A stretch of 64,000 nucleotides of DNA, from positions 1,426,001 to 1,490,000 of the forward strand of contig NZ_BMCP01000001.1 in NCBI RefSeq assembly GCF_014635245.1. Direction: 5' to 3'. Numbering within the stretch: position 1 is the stretch's first letter; every line of letters begins with the position of its first letter. Below, piece by piece: positions 33,679-42,688 of this stretch. The stretch is from Agaricicola taiwanensis (GTDB lineage: Bacteria; Pseudomonadota; Alphaproteobacteria; Rhizobiales; Methylopilaceae). A program made the translations under genes and the position numbers. Below the pieces are notes generated by a model. It was not told where the DNA came from and made no database searches. It saw nothing but the letters and a program-made list of their open reading frames with translations.

Positions 33679-35283
33679 TCAGCTGCGTTCGCGCACCGCC
33701 AGGAACTTCAACGATGGAAAATCCTTGATCGCCTGATCCAACGCCCAGGCATTGCGCGCCAGGAATACGAGGGCACCGTCGCGGTCCTCGCCGCAGGACG
33801 AACGGTTGAGGTCAAGGAAGCGCGTCACGTCCGCCTTGTCGCCGGCCACCCAGCGCGCCGTGACGTAGGGCGCCGTCTCATAGCGCACCGGTACGCCATA
33901 TTCGCCCACAAGACGGGAGGCCAGCACATCGAGCTGCAGGGGCCCCACGACGCCAACGATCGGCTGAGAGCCGAGCATGGGCTTGAAAACCTGCGTGACG
34001 CCTTCCTCGGCCATATCGTTCAGGGCCTTCTGAAGCTGCTTGGCCTTCATCGGATCGTCGAGCATTACGCGGCGAAGCATCTCAGGCGCGAAACTCGGAA
34101 TGCCCTCGAAGGTCAGCTTCTCGCCTTCCGTCAGCGTATCGCCGACACGGAGCGTACCGTGATTGGGAACGCCGATGATGTCTCCCGCCACCGCCTCATC
34201 AACCGTTTCACGCTCCTGCGCGAAGAAGAAGATCGGCGCGGCGATGGTCATCATCTTGCCCTCGCGCGCGTTGAACAGCTTCATGCCGCGTTTGAACCGA
34301 CCGGAGCAGAGGCGCAGGAAGGCCACCCGGTCGCGGTGATTGGGGTCCATGTTGGCCTGGACCTTGAAGACGAAACCGGACACCGCACTTTCGTCAGCCG
34401 TCACGGTGCGGGTGGTGGCGGCGCGGGGCAGGGGCCCCGGCGCCCAGTCCCCCAGACCCTGGAGGAGCTGCGCCACGGAAAACTCCTTCAAGGCTGAGCC
34501 GAAGAACACCGGCGACAGATGACCTTCGCGGAAGGAGTCCAGATCGAAGGCGGGCAACAGCCCACTCGCAAGTTCCAATCCCTCGAGCGCCGGCTCCAGG
34601 ATGCGGTCTTCGATACCGGTCTTCGCACCGATCTCGCTGACGTCGTCGAAGGCGATCGGCTGGCCCTGTGTTCCGCCGCGTCCACCTTCCGGCATCAGCA
34701 CCTGCTTGCGAGTGATGTCGATGACGCCGCGGAAGTCGGTGCCCATGCCGATAGGCCAGGTCACCGGTGTCAGGTCGAGCGCGAGACCGGAGGAGATGGC
34801 ATCCATCAGCTCCAGCGGATCCAGGCCCTCGCGGTCGATCTTGTTGATATAGGTGATGATGGGGATATCGCGCAGGCGGCAGACCTCGAAGAGCTTGCGG
34901 GTCTGCGCCTCGATGCCCTTGGCGGCGTCGATCACCATGACGGCGGCGTCGACGGCCGAAAGCGTGCGATAGGTGTCTTCGGAAAAATCGGAGTGGCCGG
35001 GCGTATCGAGCAGATTGAAAACGACACCGTCCCGCTCGAAGGTCATGACCGATGAGGTGACGGAGATGCCGCGCTTCTGCTCGATCTCCATCCAGTCCGA
35101 CCGCGTGCGCCGGCGCTCGCCGCGTGCCCTGACGTGCCCGGCCAGATGAATGGCGCCGGAGGCAAGCAGCAGCTTTTCCGTCAGCGTCGTCTTACCGGCA
35201 TCAGGATGCGAAATGATCGCAAAGGTGCGGCGCGAGGCGTAGTTGGTATTAAGCTTGGAGGTGGGCAGATCGGTCATGGTCAT
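33679..35283 (-). CDS. prfC: Peptide chain release factor 3
   Basis: A 534-residue translational GTPase (RF3 is about 530 in E. coli) that recycles RF1 and RF2 from the ribosome. G1 is SHPDAGKTTLTEKLLL, G2/switch region RGISVTSSVM, G3 DTPGHSDFSEDTYR, and G4 TYINKIDRE. Domains II and III follow, with the RF3 block GVVGPLQLDVL. The ATG at 35283 sits 6 bases after GGAG; the frame continues upstream without a start of similar quality. It stands alone, divergent from a CoA-transferase gene. Confidence 0.95.
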   Translation of the reverse strand: MTMTDLPTSKLNTNYASRRTFAIISHPDAGKTTLTEKLLLASGAIHLAGHVRARGERRRTRSDWMEIEQKRGISVTSSVMTFERDGVVFNLLDTPGHSDFSEDTYRTLSAVDAAVMVIDAAKGIEAQTRKLFEVCRLRDIPIITYINKIDREGLDPLELMDAISSGLALDLTPVTWPIGMGTDFRGVIDITRKQVLMPEGGRGGTQGQPIAFDDVSEIGAKTGIEDRILEPALEGLELASGLLPAFDLDSFREGHLSPVFFGSALKEFSVAQLLQGLGDWAPGPLPRAATTRTVTADESAVSGFVFKVQANMDPNHRDRVAFLRLCSGRFKRGMKLFNAREGKMMTIAAPIFFFAQERETVDEAVAGDIIGVPNHGTLRVGDTLTEGEKLTFEGIPSFAPEMLRRVMLDDPMKAKQLQKALNDMAEEGVTQVFKPMLGSQPIVGVVGPLQLDVLASRLVGEYGVPVRYETAPYVTARWVAGDKADVTRFLDLNRSSCGEDRDGALVFLARNAWALDQAIKDFPSLKFLAVRERS

Positions 35284-35428
35284 GGCGCGCTCCCTTAAAG
35301 CATTTTGAGCCTCAGGGAAATGAGCAGTCGGGCTCGCGGGCAACCGCGCAGGCTTGCAGCGCGTGAAGTTACGGGCAAGGCTTGCCGCAACTCCCGCGTC
35401 AACAGGGGCAACCGAGGAAAGAAGTCTG

Positions 35429-36805
35429 ATGTATCCTGATCGCATGATGCCGACGCTGCACGATCTGCTGGCCTCTGTTGGCTGGGAGGATGCGCCCGTA
35501 GAGCGCCTGGAAGTCACCGACAACGGCCTCGCATTGGCGACGCCCTGGCCGGTGACCGCAAATGCACTGGCCGTTCTAGCCGCAGTGGGGCTCGCGAGCT
35601 CGTGCCTGCGGGAACAGCGTGGTGGCGGGCAGACGGCCGTACGGCTCGACACGCGGCAGGCAGGGCTCGCCATGGCGAATTCAAGTTATCTGACGGTGGA
35701 TGGCACAGCGGCTAAGTTCCGAGATCCCTTCACCGGCATCTATGAAGCGGCGGACGACCGCCACGTTTTCCTCCATGGCAATTTCCCGCACCTCCGCGAA
35801 GGACTGATGCGGATGCTCGGTGCCACCGATCTTGAAGGAGTGAGAGCCCGTGCGCGCGAACGCGATGCCTTTGGAATAGAAGCCGATGCCATTGCCGGTA
35901 ACTGGTGTGCCGGCGTCGTCCGGAGCCGTGCGGAATGGCTCGGGACCTTGCAGGCGGCGGCCGTGCGGGCATTGCCGCTCCTGGAGATCAGGCGGATCGG
36001 GGACGCGCCACCACGCAGAATGCCCGCGGGCGAAGGGCCGCTCGGCGGGTTGCGGATGCTCGATCTGTCGCGTGTCATCGCCGGCCCCATGGCAGGCCGC
36101 ACCTTCGCCGAGCATGGCGGAGAGGTTCTCCTCGTGTCAGGTCCTCAGCTGCCCTTTATCCAGTCGCTCGTGATCGACACCGGGTTCGGAAAGCGGTCGG
36201 CCACCATCGATCTCTCGCAGGCATCAGGACGCAGCACCTTCAGCAATCTCCTTGCCTCGGCCGATGTCTTGATGGACGCCTATCGTCCGGGCGCGCTGGC
36301 CGCAAAGGGCTATTCGCCCGATGAATTGGCAGCCTCGCGGCCGGGCATCATCCATGTTGACCTCACGGCTTTTTCCCGGGCCGGTCCCTGGCGCATGCGG
36401 CGCGGCTACGACAGTCTGGTGCAGGCTACATCAGGCATGTGCTGGCGGGACGATGGCTCTCCGCCGAAGAACCTGCCGTGCCAGCCGCTTGACTATCTGA
36501 GCGGTTATCTCGCAGCCTTCGGCATCATGCTCTGCCTTCTCAGGCAGATGGATGAGGGCGGGACCTGGTCCGTGGCGCTCTCGCTTGCTCGCACGGCGGA
36601 ATGGATGTGGGACACCTATGAGGCACTCGGCCAGGAGCAGGGTTTTCCGGCACAAAATCCCGCCAGTGGCGAGGTGGCGGATCTCCGGCAGGACTATGCC
36701 ACAGCCTTCGGCGTGGTCGGTGCGCTGAAGCCGCCGCTGCAGGATGCGGCTTGGCGCTGGGCAAGACCACCGGTGCCGCTTGGAAATGACGCACCGGTGT
36801 GGTGA
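35429..36805 (+). CDS. Class III CoA-transferase (CaiB/BaiF), divergent
   Basis: A 458-residue protein. The CaiB/BaiF domain begins about residue 200 (GPLGGLRMLDLSRVIAGPMAGRTFAEHGGEVLLV), and the catalytic aspartate is probably in CQPLDYLSGYLAAFG. The first 200 residues are less like the family and resemble a second, degenerate copy of the domain. These enzymes swap CoA between organic acids. The ATG at 35429 follows GAGGAAAG. The convergent neighbour 6 bases downstream is a standard CaiB, so two class III transferases lie tail to tail; their substrates are unknown. Confidence 0.85.
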   Translation: MYPDRMMPTLHDLLASVGWEDAPVERLEVTDNGLALATPWPVTANALAVLAAVGLASSCLREQRGGGQTAVRLDTRQAGLAMANSSYLTVDGTAAKFRDPFTGIYEAADDRHVFLHGNFPHLREGLMRMLGATDLEGVRARARERDAFGIEADAIAGNWCAGVVRSRAEWLGTLQAAAVRALPLLEIRRIGDAPPRRMPAGEGPLGGLRMLDLSRVIAGPMAGRTFAEHGGEVLLVSGPQLPFIQSLVIDTGFGKRSATIDLSQASGRSTFSNLLASADVLMDAYRPGALAAKGYSPDELAASRPGIIHVDLTAFSRAGPWRMRRGYDSLVQATSGMCWRDDGSPPKNLPCQPLDYLSGYLAAFGIMLCLLRQMDEGGTWSVALSLARTAEWMWDTYEALGQEQGFPAQNPASGEVADLRQDYATAFGVVGALKPPLQDAAWRWARPPVPLGNDAPVW

Positions 36806-36811
36806 GGCGCC

Positions 36812-38023
36812 CTATCGTGCGGGGCCGGCTACAATTCCCTCAGCCGTCAGCTGCGCGATCTCTTCCGCGCTGCGACCAAGCTCGGCAAGAACCGCCGCGG
36901 TGTCCCCGCCCAGCTGTGGCGCTGCTTTCGTGTAGGAAAGCGGAGAGGCCGACATCAGGATCGGCGTCCGCACGGAGGGCACCGTCCCGTCGTCGGCGGG
37001 AAGGTCCATACGCATGCCCCGGTGAAGAACCTGCGGGTCGGCGAAGACATCGGCAACCGTGTTGATCGGCCCTGCCGGCACTCCTTCCGCCTCCAGCCGC
37101 GCAAGCAGATCGTCACGTGTGAAGTTGGCCGTCAGCGCCGTGATGAGCGGCACAAGCGTCTCGCGATGGGTCACGCGGGAAGGATTGGTGGCGTAGCTTG
37201 AGTGGTCGGCCAGCTCTGGTGCGCCAAGAACAGTGACGAAGCGGCGGAACTGCCCGTCGTTGCCCACCGCGGCGATGAAGTGGCCGTCAGAGGTGGGGAA
37301 GACCTGATAGGGCACGATGCTGGGGTGCGCGTTGCCGAGACGACGAGGCGCCGTGCCGGACACGAGATAATTCAGGGCCTGATTGCCGAGCACACCTGTC
37401 AGCGTGTCGAGCAGTGCCATGTCGATGTGCTGACCTTCGCCCGTTTTGTCACGATGGGCGAGGGCCGCCTGGATGGCGACGACGCTATAGACGCCGGTGA
37501 AGATGTCCACGAAGGCAACGCCCATCTTCTGCGGCTCGCGGTCGGGTTCCCCGGTCAGGTCCATGATGCCGCCCATGCCCTGGATCATGATGTCGTACCC
37601 GGCGCGATGCGCATAGGGACCGGTCTGGCCGAAGCCGGTGACGGAGCAATAGATCAGGCGTGGGTTGAGCGCGCGAAGGGATCGGTGGTCGAGGCCGAAC
37701 TTCTCCAACCCGCCGACCTTGAAGTTCTCGATGACGACGTCGGCCTTGGCGGCCAGGTCCCGGACGATCTGCTGGCCCCCGGGCTTGGAGAAATCAATCG
37801 CGATCGAACGTTTGCCGCGATTGCACGCGTGAAAATAGGCGGCGCTTTCCGGCCCTTCGGGTCCTTCGACGAAGGGCGGCCCCCAGCCGCGGGTATCATC
37901 CCCGTTCGGGCTCTCGACTTTGATGACGTCGGCCCCGAGATCCGCCAGGATCTGACCTGCCCAGGGCCCCGCGAGAATGCGGGCAATTTCCAGAACGCGC
38001 AGGCCTTCAAGCGGTGCAGGCAT
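36812..38023 (-). CDS. Class III CoA-transferase (CaiB/BaiF)
   Basis: A 403-residue enzyme of standard length. It begins LEGLRVLEIARILAGPWAGQILADLGADVIKVE, holds NRGKRSIAIDFSKPGG, and has the catalytic aspartate in AFVDIFTGVYSVVA near residue 168. Substrate recognition motifs for carnitine, oxalate or succinate members cannot be separated by eye. It is transcribed on its own, convergent with the divergent CoA-transferase and 62 bases past the end of the tonB gene on the same strand. Confidence 0.92.
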   Translation of the reverse strand: MPAPLEGLRVLEIARILAGPWAGQILADLGADVIKVESPNGDDTRGWGPPFVEGPEGPESAAYFHACNRGKRSIAIDFSKPGGQQIVRDLAAKADVVIENFKVGGLEKFGLDHRSLRALNPRLIYCSVTGFGQTGPYAHRAGYDIMIQGMGGIMDLTGEPDREPQKMGVAFVDIFTGVYSVVAIQAALAHRDKTGEGQHIDMALLDTLTGVLGNQALNYLVSGTAPRRLGNAHPSIVPYQVFPTSDGHFIAAVGNDGQFRRFVTVLGAPELADHSSYATNPSRVTHRETLVPLITALTANFTRDDLLARLEAEGVPAGPINTVADVFADPQVLHRGMRMDLPADDGTVPSVRTPILMSASPLSYTKAAPQLGGDTAAVLAELGRSAEEIAQLTAEGIVAGPAR

Positions 38024-38085
38024 AAACTTTCTCCGAGCTGGCCCGAGAAAGCATTTTCAGAAGAGACAAACAACCGCCAGATCAG

Positions 38086-38934
38086 TTATCTCGTGAACAA
38101 GATTGGGACGATGAATGGCTTATTTGCCATGCCGCTCTCGGGCGGCGGCGCCGGCAGAGGGTTGGCGCGACGAACCATATCCAGAGCAGCTCGGTCGAGT
38201 ATGGGATTGCCTGAAGCAGCCTGGGAAGATCGAATGTTTCCATTCGCGTCGATGACCAATTGCACCCTCACGGTTCCCACTCCTGTCCCCGCGCGCCTGA
38301 AGCGTCGGATCTTGGCACTCACCCGGTTCTGCCAGGCCGCCAAAGCATTTGCGTTCGACGCGGAAGTGCTCGCTTCCGCTGCCGCGGACCGTTCGGCTCG
38401 GGGTGCATTGGTTGCCGACCGCTGGCTGGAGACCTCAGACTTCGGCTTTGTGACGACCTTCTTCCGCTTGGGCCGTTCCTTCTTGAGTTCCTCGGGCTTT
38501 GTCTTTTCCTCGGGTTTCGCATCAGGCTGTTTTGGCCTTGCGACGGGAAGAACAGCCTCCGGCTTCACAGGAACGACTTCCGGCTCTGGCATCTCGATGA
38601 TGGGTTCAGGCAGCGGCTGCAACGGCGGTGGTTCGAGAGGTTCAAGAACCTCAGGTTCCGGCTCAGCATCAGGAGTCGGCTCTTCGAGCTGCTGCTCGGC
38701 CGCTATATCGGCCGGCTCCGCCAGTTCCGGCGCGTCGATCGATGTGGTAAGCGGCGCAAGCTCGATCATGATGGCCGTTTCAGGCGCTCCGCCGGCTTCC
38801 GGCTCGTCGCGGAAAGCCATGACCGCGGCGGCGATGCCAAGGTGCGCGGCGACCACGACGGCTGCCGCGCCACCCCACAGGCCAAGGTCGCGCGTCAGGC
38901 CGTTCTCATGCCGATACGGGATCACAAGGCTCAT
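38086..38934 (-). CDS. tonB: TonB energy-transducing protein
   Basis: A 282-residue protein: one N-terminal membrane helix (LGLWGGAAAVVVAAHLGIAA), a long Pro/Glu then Lys/Pro linker that spans the periplasm (about residues 70-175), and a C-terminal TonB domain (WQNRVSAKIRRFRRAG, VQLVIDANGNIRSSQ, DMVRRANPLPAPP). TonB carries the proton-motive force to outer-membrane receptors for iron chelates or heme. The start overlaps the end of exbD by 4 bases. Together with exbB and exbD it forms one operon, probably under Irr control from the box at 40580. Confidence 0.92.
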   Translation of the reverse strand: MSLVIPYRHENGLTRDLGLWGGAAAVVVAAHLGIAAAVMAFRDEPEAGGAPETAIMIELAPLTTSIDAPELAEPADIAAEQQLEEPTPDAEPEPEVLEPLEPPPLQPLPEPIIEMPEPEVVPVKPEAVLPVARPKQPDAKPEEKTKPEELKKERPKRKKVVTKPKSEVSSQRSATNAPRAERSAAAEASTSASNANALAAWQNRVSAKIRRFRRAGTGVGTVRVQLVIDANGNIRSSQAASGNPILDRAALDMVRRANPLPAPPPESGMANKPFIVPILFTR

Positions 38935-39377
38935 GGTTGCGTCGTGGTCTCACCGATGGGAGCGACCTGCTCAAGCGCCACCAGCGCGACCTTGAGATAG
39001 CCGGTGCGGCGCAGCTCGTTCATCACTTCCATGAGTTCGCCGTAAGGCACGGTCTTGTCGGCGCGCAGGAAGATGCGCTGCTCCTTGTCGCCATTGGTTT
39101 GCGCGTCGAGGGTGGCACCAAGGGCATCGCGCGAGATCGTGTCGTTGCCGAGGTTGAGCGACAGGTCCGGCTGGACCGTGACGAAGAGAGGCTTGTCCGG
39201 CCGCTGCTGCGGCTCCACGGCGGCCGCCGGCAGATCGACATTGACATCGACCGTTGCCAGGGGGGCTGCCACCATGAAGATGATGAGCAGCACCAGCATG
39301 ACGTCGATGAACGGCGTGACGTTGATCTCGTGGTTCTCGACCAGATCGTCGTCGGTTTCAGTCAGCTTCACTCCCAT
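38931..39377 (-). CDS. exbD: ExbD proton-channel subunit
   Basis: A 148-residue protein with one membrane helix, INVTPFIDVMLVLLIIFMVAAP, whose aspartate is the proton-carrying residue of ExbD. The periplasmic domain has LRADKTVPYGELMEVMNELR, typical of the family. It works with ExbB as the motor that drives TonB. It lies 6 bases after exbB and overlaps tonB by 4. Confidence 0.93.
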   Translation of the reverse strand: MGVKLTETDDDLVENHEINVTPFIDVMLVLLIIFMVAAPLATVDVNVDLPAAAVEPQQRPDKPLFVTVQPDLSLNLGNDTISRDALGATLDAQTNGDKEQRIFLRADKTVPYGELMEVMNELRRTGYLKVALVALEQVAPIGETTTQP

Positions 39378-39383
39378 GGCGGA

Positions 39384-40397
39384 TCACTCGGCGGCTGCGA
39401 GATGGCGGCCGTGGCGCATCCGGTCAAGGTCGCGCGACACATGCTTCATGATTTCCGCTGAAGCATCCGCGAGGAGAGCGCGGTAACCGGAGATGGAGCG
39501 CGTGAACACGTTGTAGATCACCACTGCGGGGATGGCGGCCACAAGGCCGATGGCCGTGGCAAGCAAAGCCTCGGCGATGCCGGGCGCCACGACGGCAAGA
39601 TTGGTGGTCTGGGATTCGGCGATGCCGATGAAGGAATTCATTATGCCCCAGACCGTGCCGAAGAGGCCCACGAAAGGCGCGGTGGAGCCGATGGTGGCAA
39701 GCATTCCCATGCCCCGGGTCATGCGGCGCGACGCGCCGGCCTCGGTACGGGTCAGCGAGGCGACAACGCGCTCCTTGATGCCGTCGGCGGGAAGCCCTTC
39801 CGAGCGGTCGACTTCATGTGCGGCGACCCGCACGAGGTCGCGCCCGAAGCCACGAAGTTTGCCCGCACCGGCGACGTCATAGAGGGAAGGTGCTTTCACC
39901 AGTGCGTTGGTGACGCGCCGGACGGCGGCTTTCGCGGCGGCGATCTCGATGGTTTTGGCGAGCCAGATGGTCCAGGTCACAAGGGAGGCGAAGGCAAGCC
40001 CGACCATCACGGCTTTCACCACGATATCGGCCGCCATGAACATCCCCCATGGGGAGAGGTTGTGGGGCAGCGCCGGGATTGTTTCGATGCCGGATGCGGC
40101 CGGCGCAGTGGGTGCGGGCTGCGTTTCCACAGGTGTGGCGTTCGCAGGCTCGGGGGTGGGCTGGGCGGTCTGGGCGGTGGGCGCAACATCCTGTGCCGGG
40201 GCAGGAGCGGCGGGAGACTGGGAAGGTGCCTGTGCCGCCGGAGCGGATGGAGCGGCCACAGCCGGCGGATTTTGCGGTTCACTGACCTGCGCGGCCGGCG
40301 GTGTCGGTTGGGTAACCTCTTGAGCGACGGCGGAGCAGCTGCCCGCCGCCATGATCGCACCGAGGATCGAACCGAGAAGACGACCTTTCGCACGCAT
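39384..40397 (-). CDS. exbB: ExbB motor subunit with long periplasmic extension
   Basis: A 337-residue protein: a signal peptide, then about 100 residues rich in Pro, Ala and Gln, then the MotA/TolQ/ExbB channel domain with three helices. The channel region has GMGMLATIGSTAPFVGLFGTVWGIMNSF and EALLATAIGLVAAIPAVVIYNVFT, both strongly conserved in ExbB. The long N-terminal extension is the alphaproteobacterial form. GAAAGGG precedes the ATG. It is the first gene of exbB-exbD-tonB; an Irr box lies 183 bases upstream. Confidence 0.93.
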   Translation of the reverse strand: MRAKGRLLGSILGAIMAAGSCSAVAQEVTQPTPPAAQVSEPQNPPAVAAPSAPAAQAPSQSPAAPAPAQDVAPTAQTAQPTPEPANATPVETQPAPTAPAASGIETIPALPHNLSPWGMFMAADIVVKAVMVGLAFASLVTWTIWLAKTIEIAAAKAAVRRVTNALVKAPSLYDVAGAGKLRGFGRDLVRVAAHEVDRSEGLPADGIKERVVASLTRTEAGASRRMTRGMGMLATIGSTAPFVGLFGTVWGIMNSFIGIAESQTTNLAVVAPGIAEALLATAIGLVAAIPAVVIYNVFTRSISGYRALLADASAEIMKHVSRDLDRMRHGRHLAAAE

Positions 40398-40579
40398 GCG
40401 AAACCCTTTCCAGAAGTCAGACGAACCGCTCGACGGTCAGTCGAATAACATCATCCAAAGCATTCATGCTCAGGCTGCTAAAGCTTGCGGCTGTTCTACG
40501 CCGGGACCATTCCAGTGATGGTTCGCCGTTGGCCTAAACCCTTGCTAAAAGATCGTCAATAAAAGAGTCTTTTATTGGA

Positions 40580-40596
40580 ATTAGAAGAATTCCAAA
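40580..40596. promoter_or_regulatory. Irr box (iron control element) upstream of exbB
   Basis: ATTAGAA-GAA-TTCCAAA matches the Irr/ICE consensus TTTRGAA-N3-TTCYAAA at 13 of the 14 half-site positions. Irr is the iron-responsive Fur-family regulator of Hyphomicrobiales, and exbB-exbD-tonB is a known target class in related species. The 183 bases to exbB leave space for its promoter. An alternative 8-bp inverted repeat, TTGGAATT-N5-AATTCCAA, overlaps the same site. Confidence 0.75.
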
Positions 40597-40761
40597 CAGC
40601 CTATGCGGTGGATATACTACGCCCTATATTGCAACTTTCGGCGAAGACAAAGGGTGTGGTCGGAAGCTGGCACCGACACGCTCCTGGCGTCAACATCCCG
40701 TAAATGGGGCCAAGGATGGGGAAAGTCAGCTCTGCTCTCCGCAGGCGGGTCCACTAACCCC

Positions 40762-40783
40762 TATAATTGTTGCGGTTCGCAAC
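40762..40783 (+). promoter_or_regulatory. -10 box with adjoining dyad before the binding-protein gene
   Basis: TATAAT (40762-40767) is a consensus -10, followed at once by GTTGCG-GTT-CGCAAC (40769-40783), a perfect 6-bp dyad. The position suits an operator covering the transcription start of the solute-binding-protein gene at 40865. No clear -35 is seen, which would fit an activated promoter. Regulator unknown. Confidence 0.5.
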
Positions 40784-40864
40784 CACCTGTCCGAAGATGG
40801 TTGCTGTCGATAGTAAACAGCAAAAGGGACGCGGAAATCAGCGTCCAGATCAAGGGAGGTCACA

Positions 40865-41926
40865 GTGCCAGCATCCACACGTCGCACGTTCTTGTCCTGG
40901 CTCGCGGGGGGAGGGGTGTCGCTTGCGGCACTGATGAAATCCGCCCGATACGGTCATGCGCAGGAGAATTGGGATGAGGTGGTTGCAGCCGCCAAAAAGG
41001 AAGGAAAGGTCGTTTTCTACAACAACCTCCAGCCCGATGGCATCGAACCGATCCTTCGGAAGTTCCGCGCCCGCTACCCAGATATCAGCACGGAGCACAT
41101 CCGTCTGGGCAGTAATCCTCTGAACGAGCGCTTCGGCACGGAATACAACGCCGGCCGCCATCTTGCCGATGTCGTCATCACCATCGCCGACCAGAACTTC
41201 TACAAGGGCATCGAATCCGGCTGGGCCGAGAAATGGTCTCCTCCCGAGGCCAAGAGCTACGCGCCGGAATGGATCGTCGACGACATGCTCTTCACGACGC
41301 AGCAGCTGCGCGAAGTCATCATCTGGAACACCAACCTGGTGAAGCCCGGCGAGGAGCCAAAGGAATGGAAGGATTTGTTCGATCCTAAGTGGAAGGGCAA
41401 GGTCGCGATGAATCCGCCCTGGCGCTCGATCCCCACCCAGCAGTTGATCGTCTATTGGGAAGACAAGCTGAAGCTGGGCGACACCGCGCAGATGTTCAAG
41501 GACAACAACGTTCGCTTTTTCGAAGGATCCGCCGGCATCATCCAGGCGGTCGTGCGTGGCGACGTCGCCATAGCCGAACTGACCGACCTCTCTGTCTATG
41601 GAATGCTTGAGGATGGAGCGCCGCTCGGCTTCGTCTATCCGGACTCAGGCTTCCCGCTGTCGGTGAACCGTATGTTCGTGGCCAAACACGCGCCGCACCC
41701 CAATGCCGCCAAGGTTCTTGGCAATTGGCTGCTGTCGCTTGAGGGGCAGACGGCGCTTCAGGAGCATGCCGGCCTGCCGGTCACGCACCCGGATGCGCCG
41801 CCGCGAAAACATCTGCCGGCAACGAAGGATCTCAAGAACGTCATGGTCGACGGCGAGAGCATCATCAATCCCGAACTGCAGAAGAAAGTGGTGAACCACT
41901 GGCGCACGGTCTTCGGCGTGCGCTGA
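40865..41926 (+). CDS. ABC transporter solute-binding protein (iron(III)/AfuA-like)
   Basis: A 353-residue exported protein. The GTG start follows AAGGGAGG, and STRRTFLSWLAGGGVSLAALM with AHA-like end (YGHAQ) is a twin-arginine signal. The mature protein starts EENWDEVVAAAKKEGKVVFY and continues DIFDPKWKGK-like and EGSAGIIQAVVRGDVAIAEL, the pattern of family 1 binding proteins that include Fe(III) binders. The ligand-binding tyrosines of true FbpA are not evident, so another ligand is possible. No permease or ATPase gene is adjacent, making it an orphan. A strong hairpin follows the gene. Confidence 0.88.
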   Translation: MPASTRRTFLSWLAGGGVSLAALMKSARYGHAQENWDEVVAAAKKEGKVVFYNNLQPDGIEPILRKFRARYPDISTEHIRLGSNPLNERFGTEYNAGRHLADVVITIADQNFYKGIESGWAEKWSPPEAKSYAPEWIVDDMLFTTQQLREVIIWNTNLVKPGEEPKEWKDLFDPKWKGKVAMNPPWRSIPTQQLIVYWEDKLKLGDTAQMFKDNNVRFFEGSAGIIQAVVRGDVAIAELTDLSVYGMLEDGAPLGFVYPDSGFPLSVNRMFVAKHAPHPNAAKVLGNWLLSLEGQTALQEHAGLPVTHPDAPPRKHLPATKDLKNVMVDGESIINPELQKKVVNHWRTVFGVR

Positions 41927-41933
41927 AGCTTTG

Positions 41934-41962
41934 AGCCCGGCGCCATCGCGCCGGGCTTATCG
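41934..41962. terminator. Terminator hairpin between convergent genes
   Basis: AGCCCGGCG (41934-41942) and CGCCGGGCT (41949-41957) form a 9-bp GC-rich stem with a 6-base loop, then TTAT. It lies 8 bases after the binding-protein stop and can serve both convergent genes. Confidence 0.75.
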
Positions 41963-41965
41963 GTC

Positions 41966-42688
41966 TTACGCGGCGGTCGCGACCTTTCCGGTCATCGCTT
42001 CCAGAACGCGCTGCACCGGAACGACATCGGCGAAGCGGCTCTGCATGTCGAACAGGCTGATGGCATGCGAGGCTTCGATCCGGTCGAACACACATTCCTC
42101 CGGGATCACGACATTCAGCCGATTGGCCGCCGCATCGACCACGGTTGCACGAACGCAGCCACTGGTCGTCATGCCGGCCACCACCAGCGTGTCCACATCC
42201 AGCTGCCTCAAATGCGCGACCAGCGGCGTGCCCCAGAAGGCGCTCGGTGCCGCCTTTGCGATCACCGCCTCGCCCGGGCCAGGAGCAACCTCATCGATGA
42301 TGCGCGTGGAGCGATAGCGCATGTCTTCATCCGCCGCGGAACTGGTCAAGGCACCCGGGCCCGTCTTCTGCCGCGCCTCGATCCAGCCCAGCAGGCCGTC
42401 GCTGGGATCGCGCATGTTGATATGGATGACCGGCATTTTGATCGCCCGGGCCGTCTCCAGCAGCCGCACGACGCTGGGCAGCGCGTTCCAGCCGTTGAGG
42501 CCGCAGCTCCAGGGCCATGTTTTAAGTGATACCTCCAACGGCTCGGGCTTATCGCCGAATCCACCGCGATAGAGATCGATCATGATAAGCGCGGCGCGCT
42601 TCCCCAGCGTGAAATCACGAACCGGGCGCGTCTTCAGCCAGGCCCGTTCCTTCTCCGTCAGATATTTGTCCCATACGCGTTCGGTCAT
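41966..42688 (-). CDS. Isochorismatase-like cysteine hydrolase
   Basis: A 240-residue cytoplasmic hydrolase. Family features: AALIMIDLYRGGFGD (Asp of the triad), a lysine in EAVIAKAAPSAFWGTPL, and the catalytic cysteine in VVAGMTTSGCVRATVVDAAA. The cis-peptide region before the cysteine (VVAGMTTSGC) is typical. Such enzymes split amides of small molecules such as N-carbamoyl compounds, nicotinamide or ureidomalonate; the substrate here is unknown. The start at 42688 begins MTERVWDKYLTEKER; an ATG 13 codons upstream (42727) is an alternative. No partner genes point to a pathway. Confidence 0.85.
   Translation of the reverse strand: MTERVWDKYLTEKERAWLKTRPVRDFTLGKRAALIMIDLYRGGFGDKPEPLEVSLKTWPWSCGLNGWNALPSVVRLLETARAIKMPVIHINMRDPSDGLLGWIEARQKTGPGALTSSAADEDMRYRSTRIIDEVAPGPGEAVIAKAAPSAFWGTPLVAHLRQLDVDTLVVAGMTTSGCVRATVVDAAANRLNVVIPEECVFDRIEASHAISLFDMQSRFADVVPVQRVLEAMTGKVATAA

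Larger units (their letters stand above)
40398..40864. other. Regulatory region between exbB and the binding-protein gene
   Basis: A 467-base divergent region with no credible gene. It holds an iron box near exbB (40580-40596), a consensus -10 and a palindrome near the binding-protein gene (40762-40783), and an AT-rich patch around 40540-40600. Confidence 0.7.

Noticed and set aside
40603..40977. A 124-residue reading frame over the promoter region of the binding-protein gene
   Set aside because: No family resemblance, overlaps the next gene out of frame, and covers the consensus -10 and dyad.
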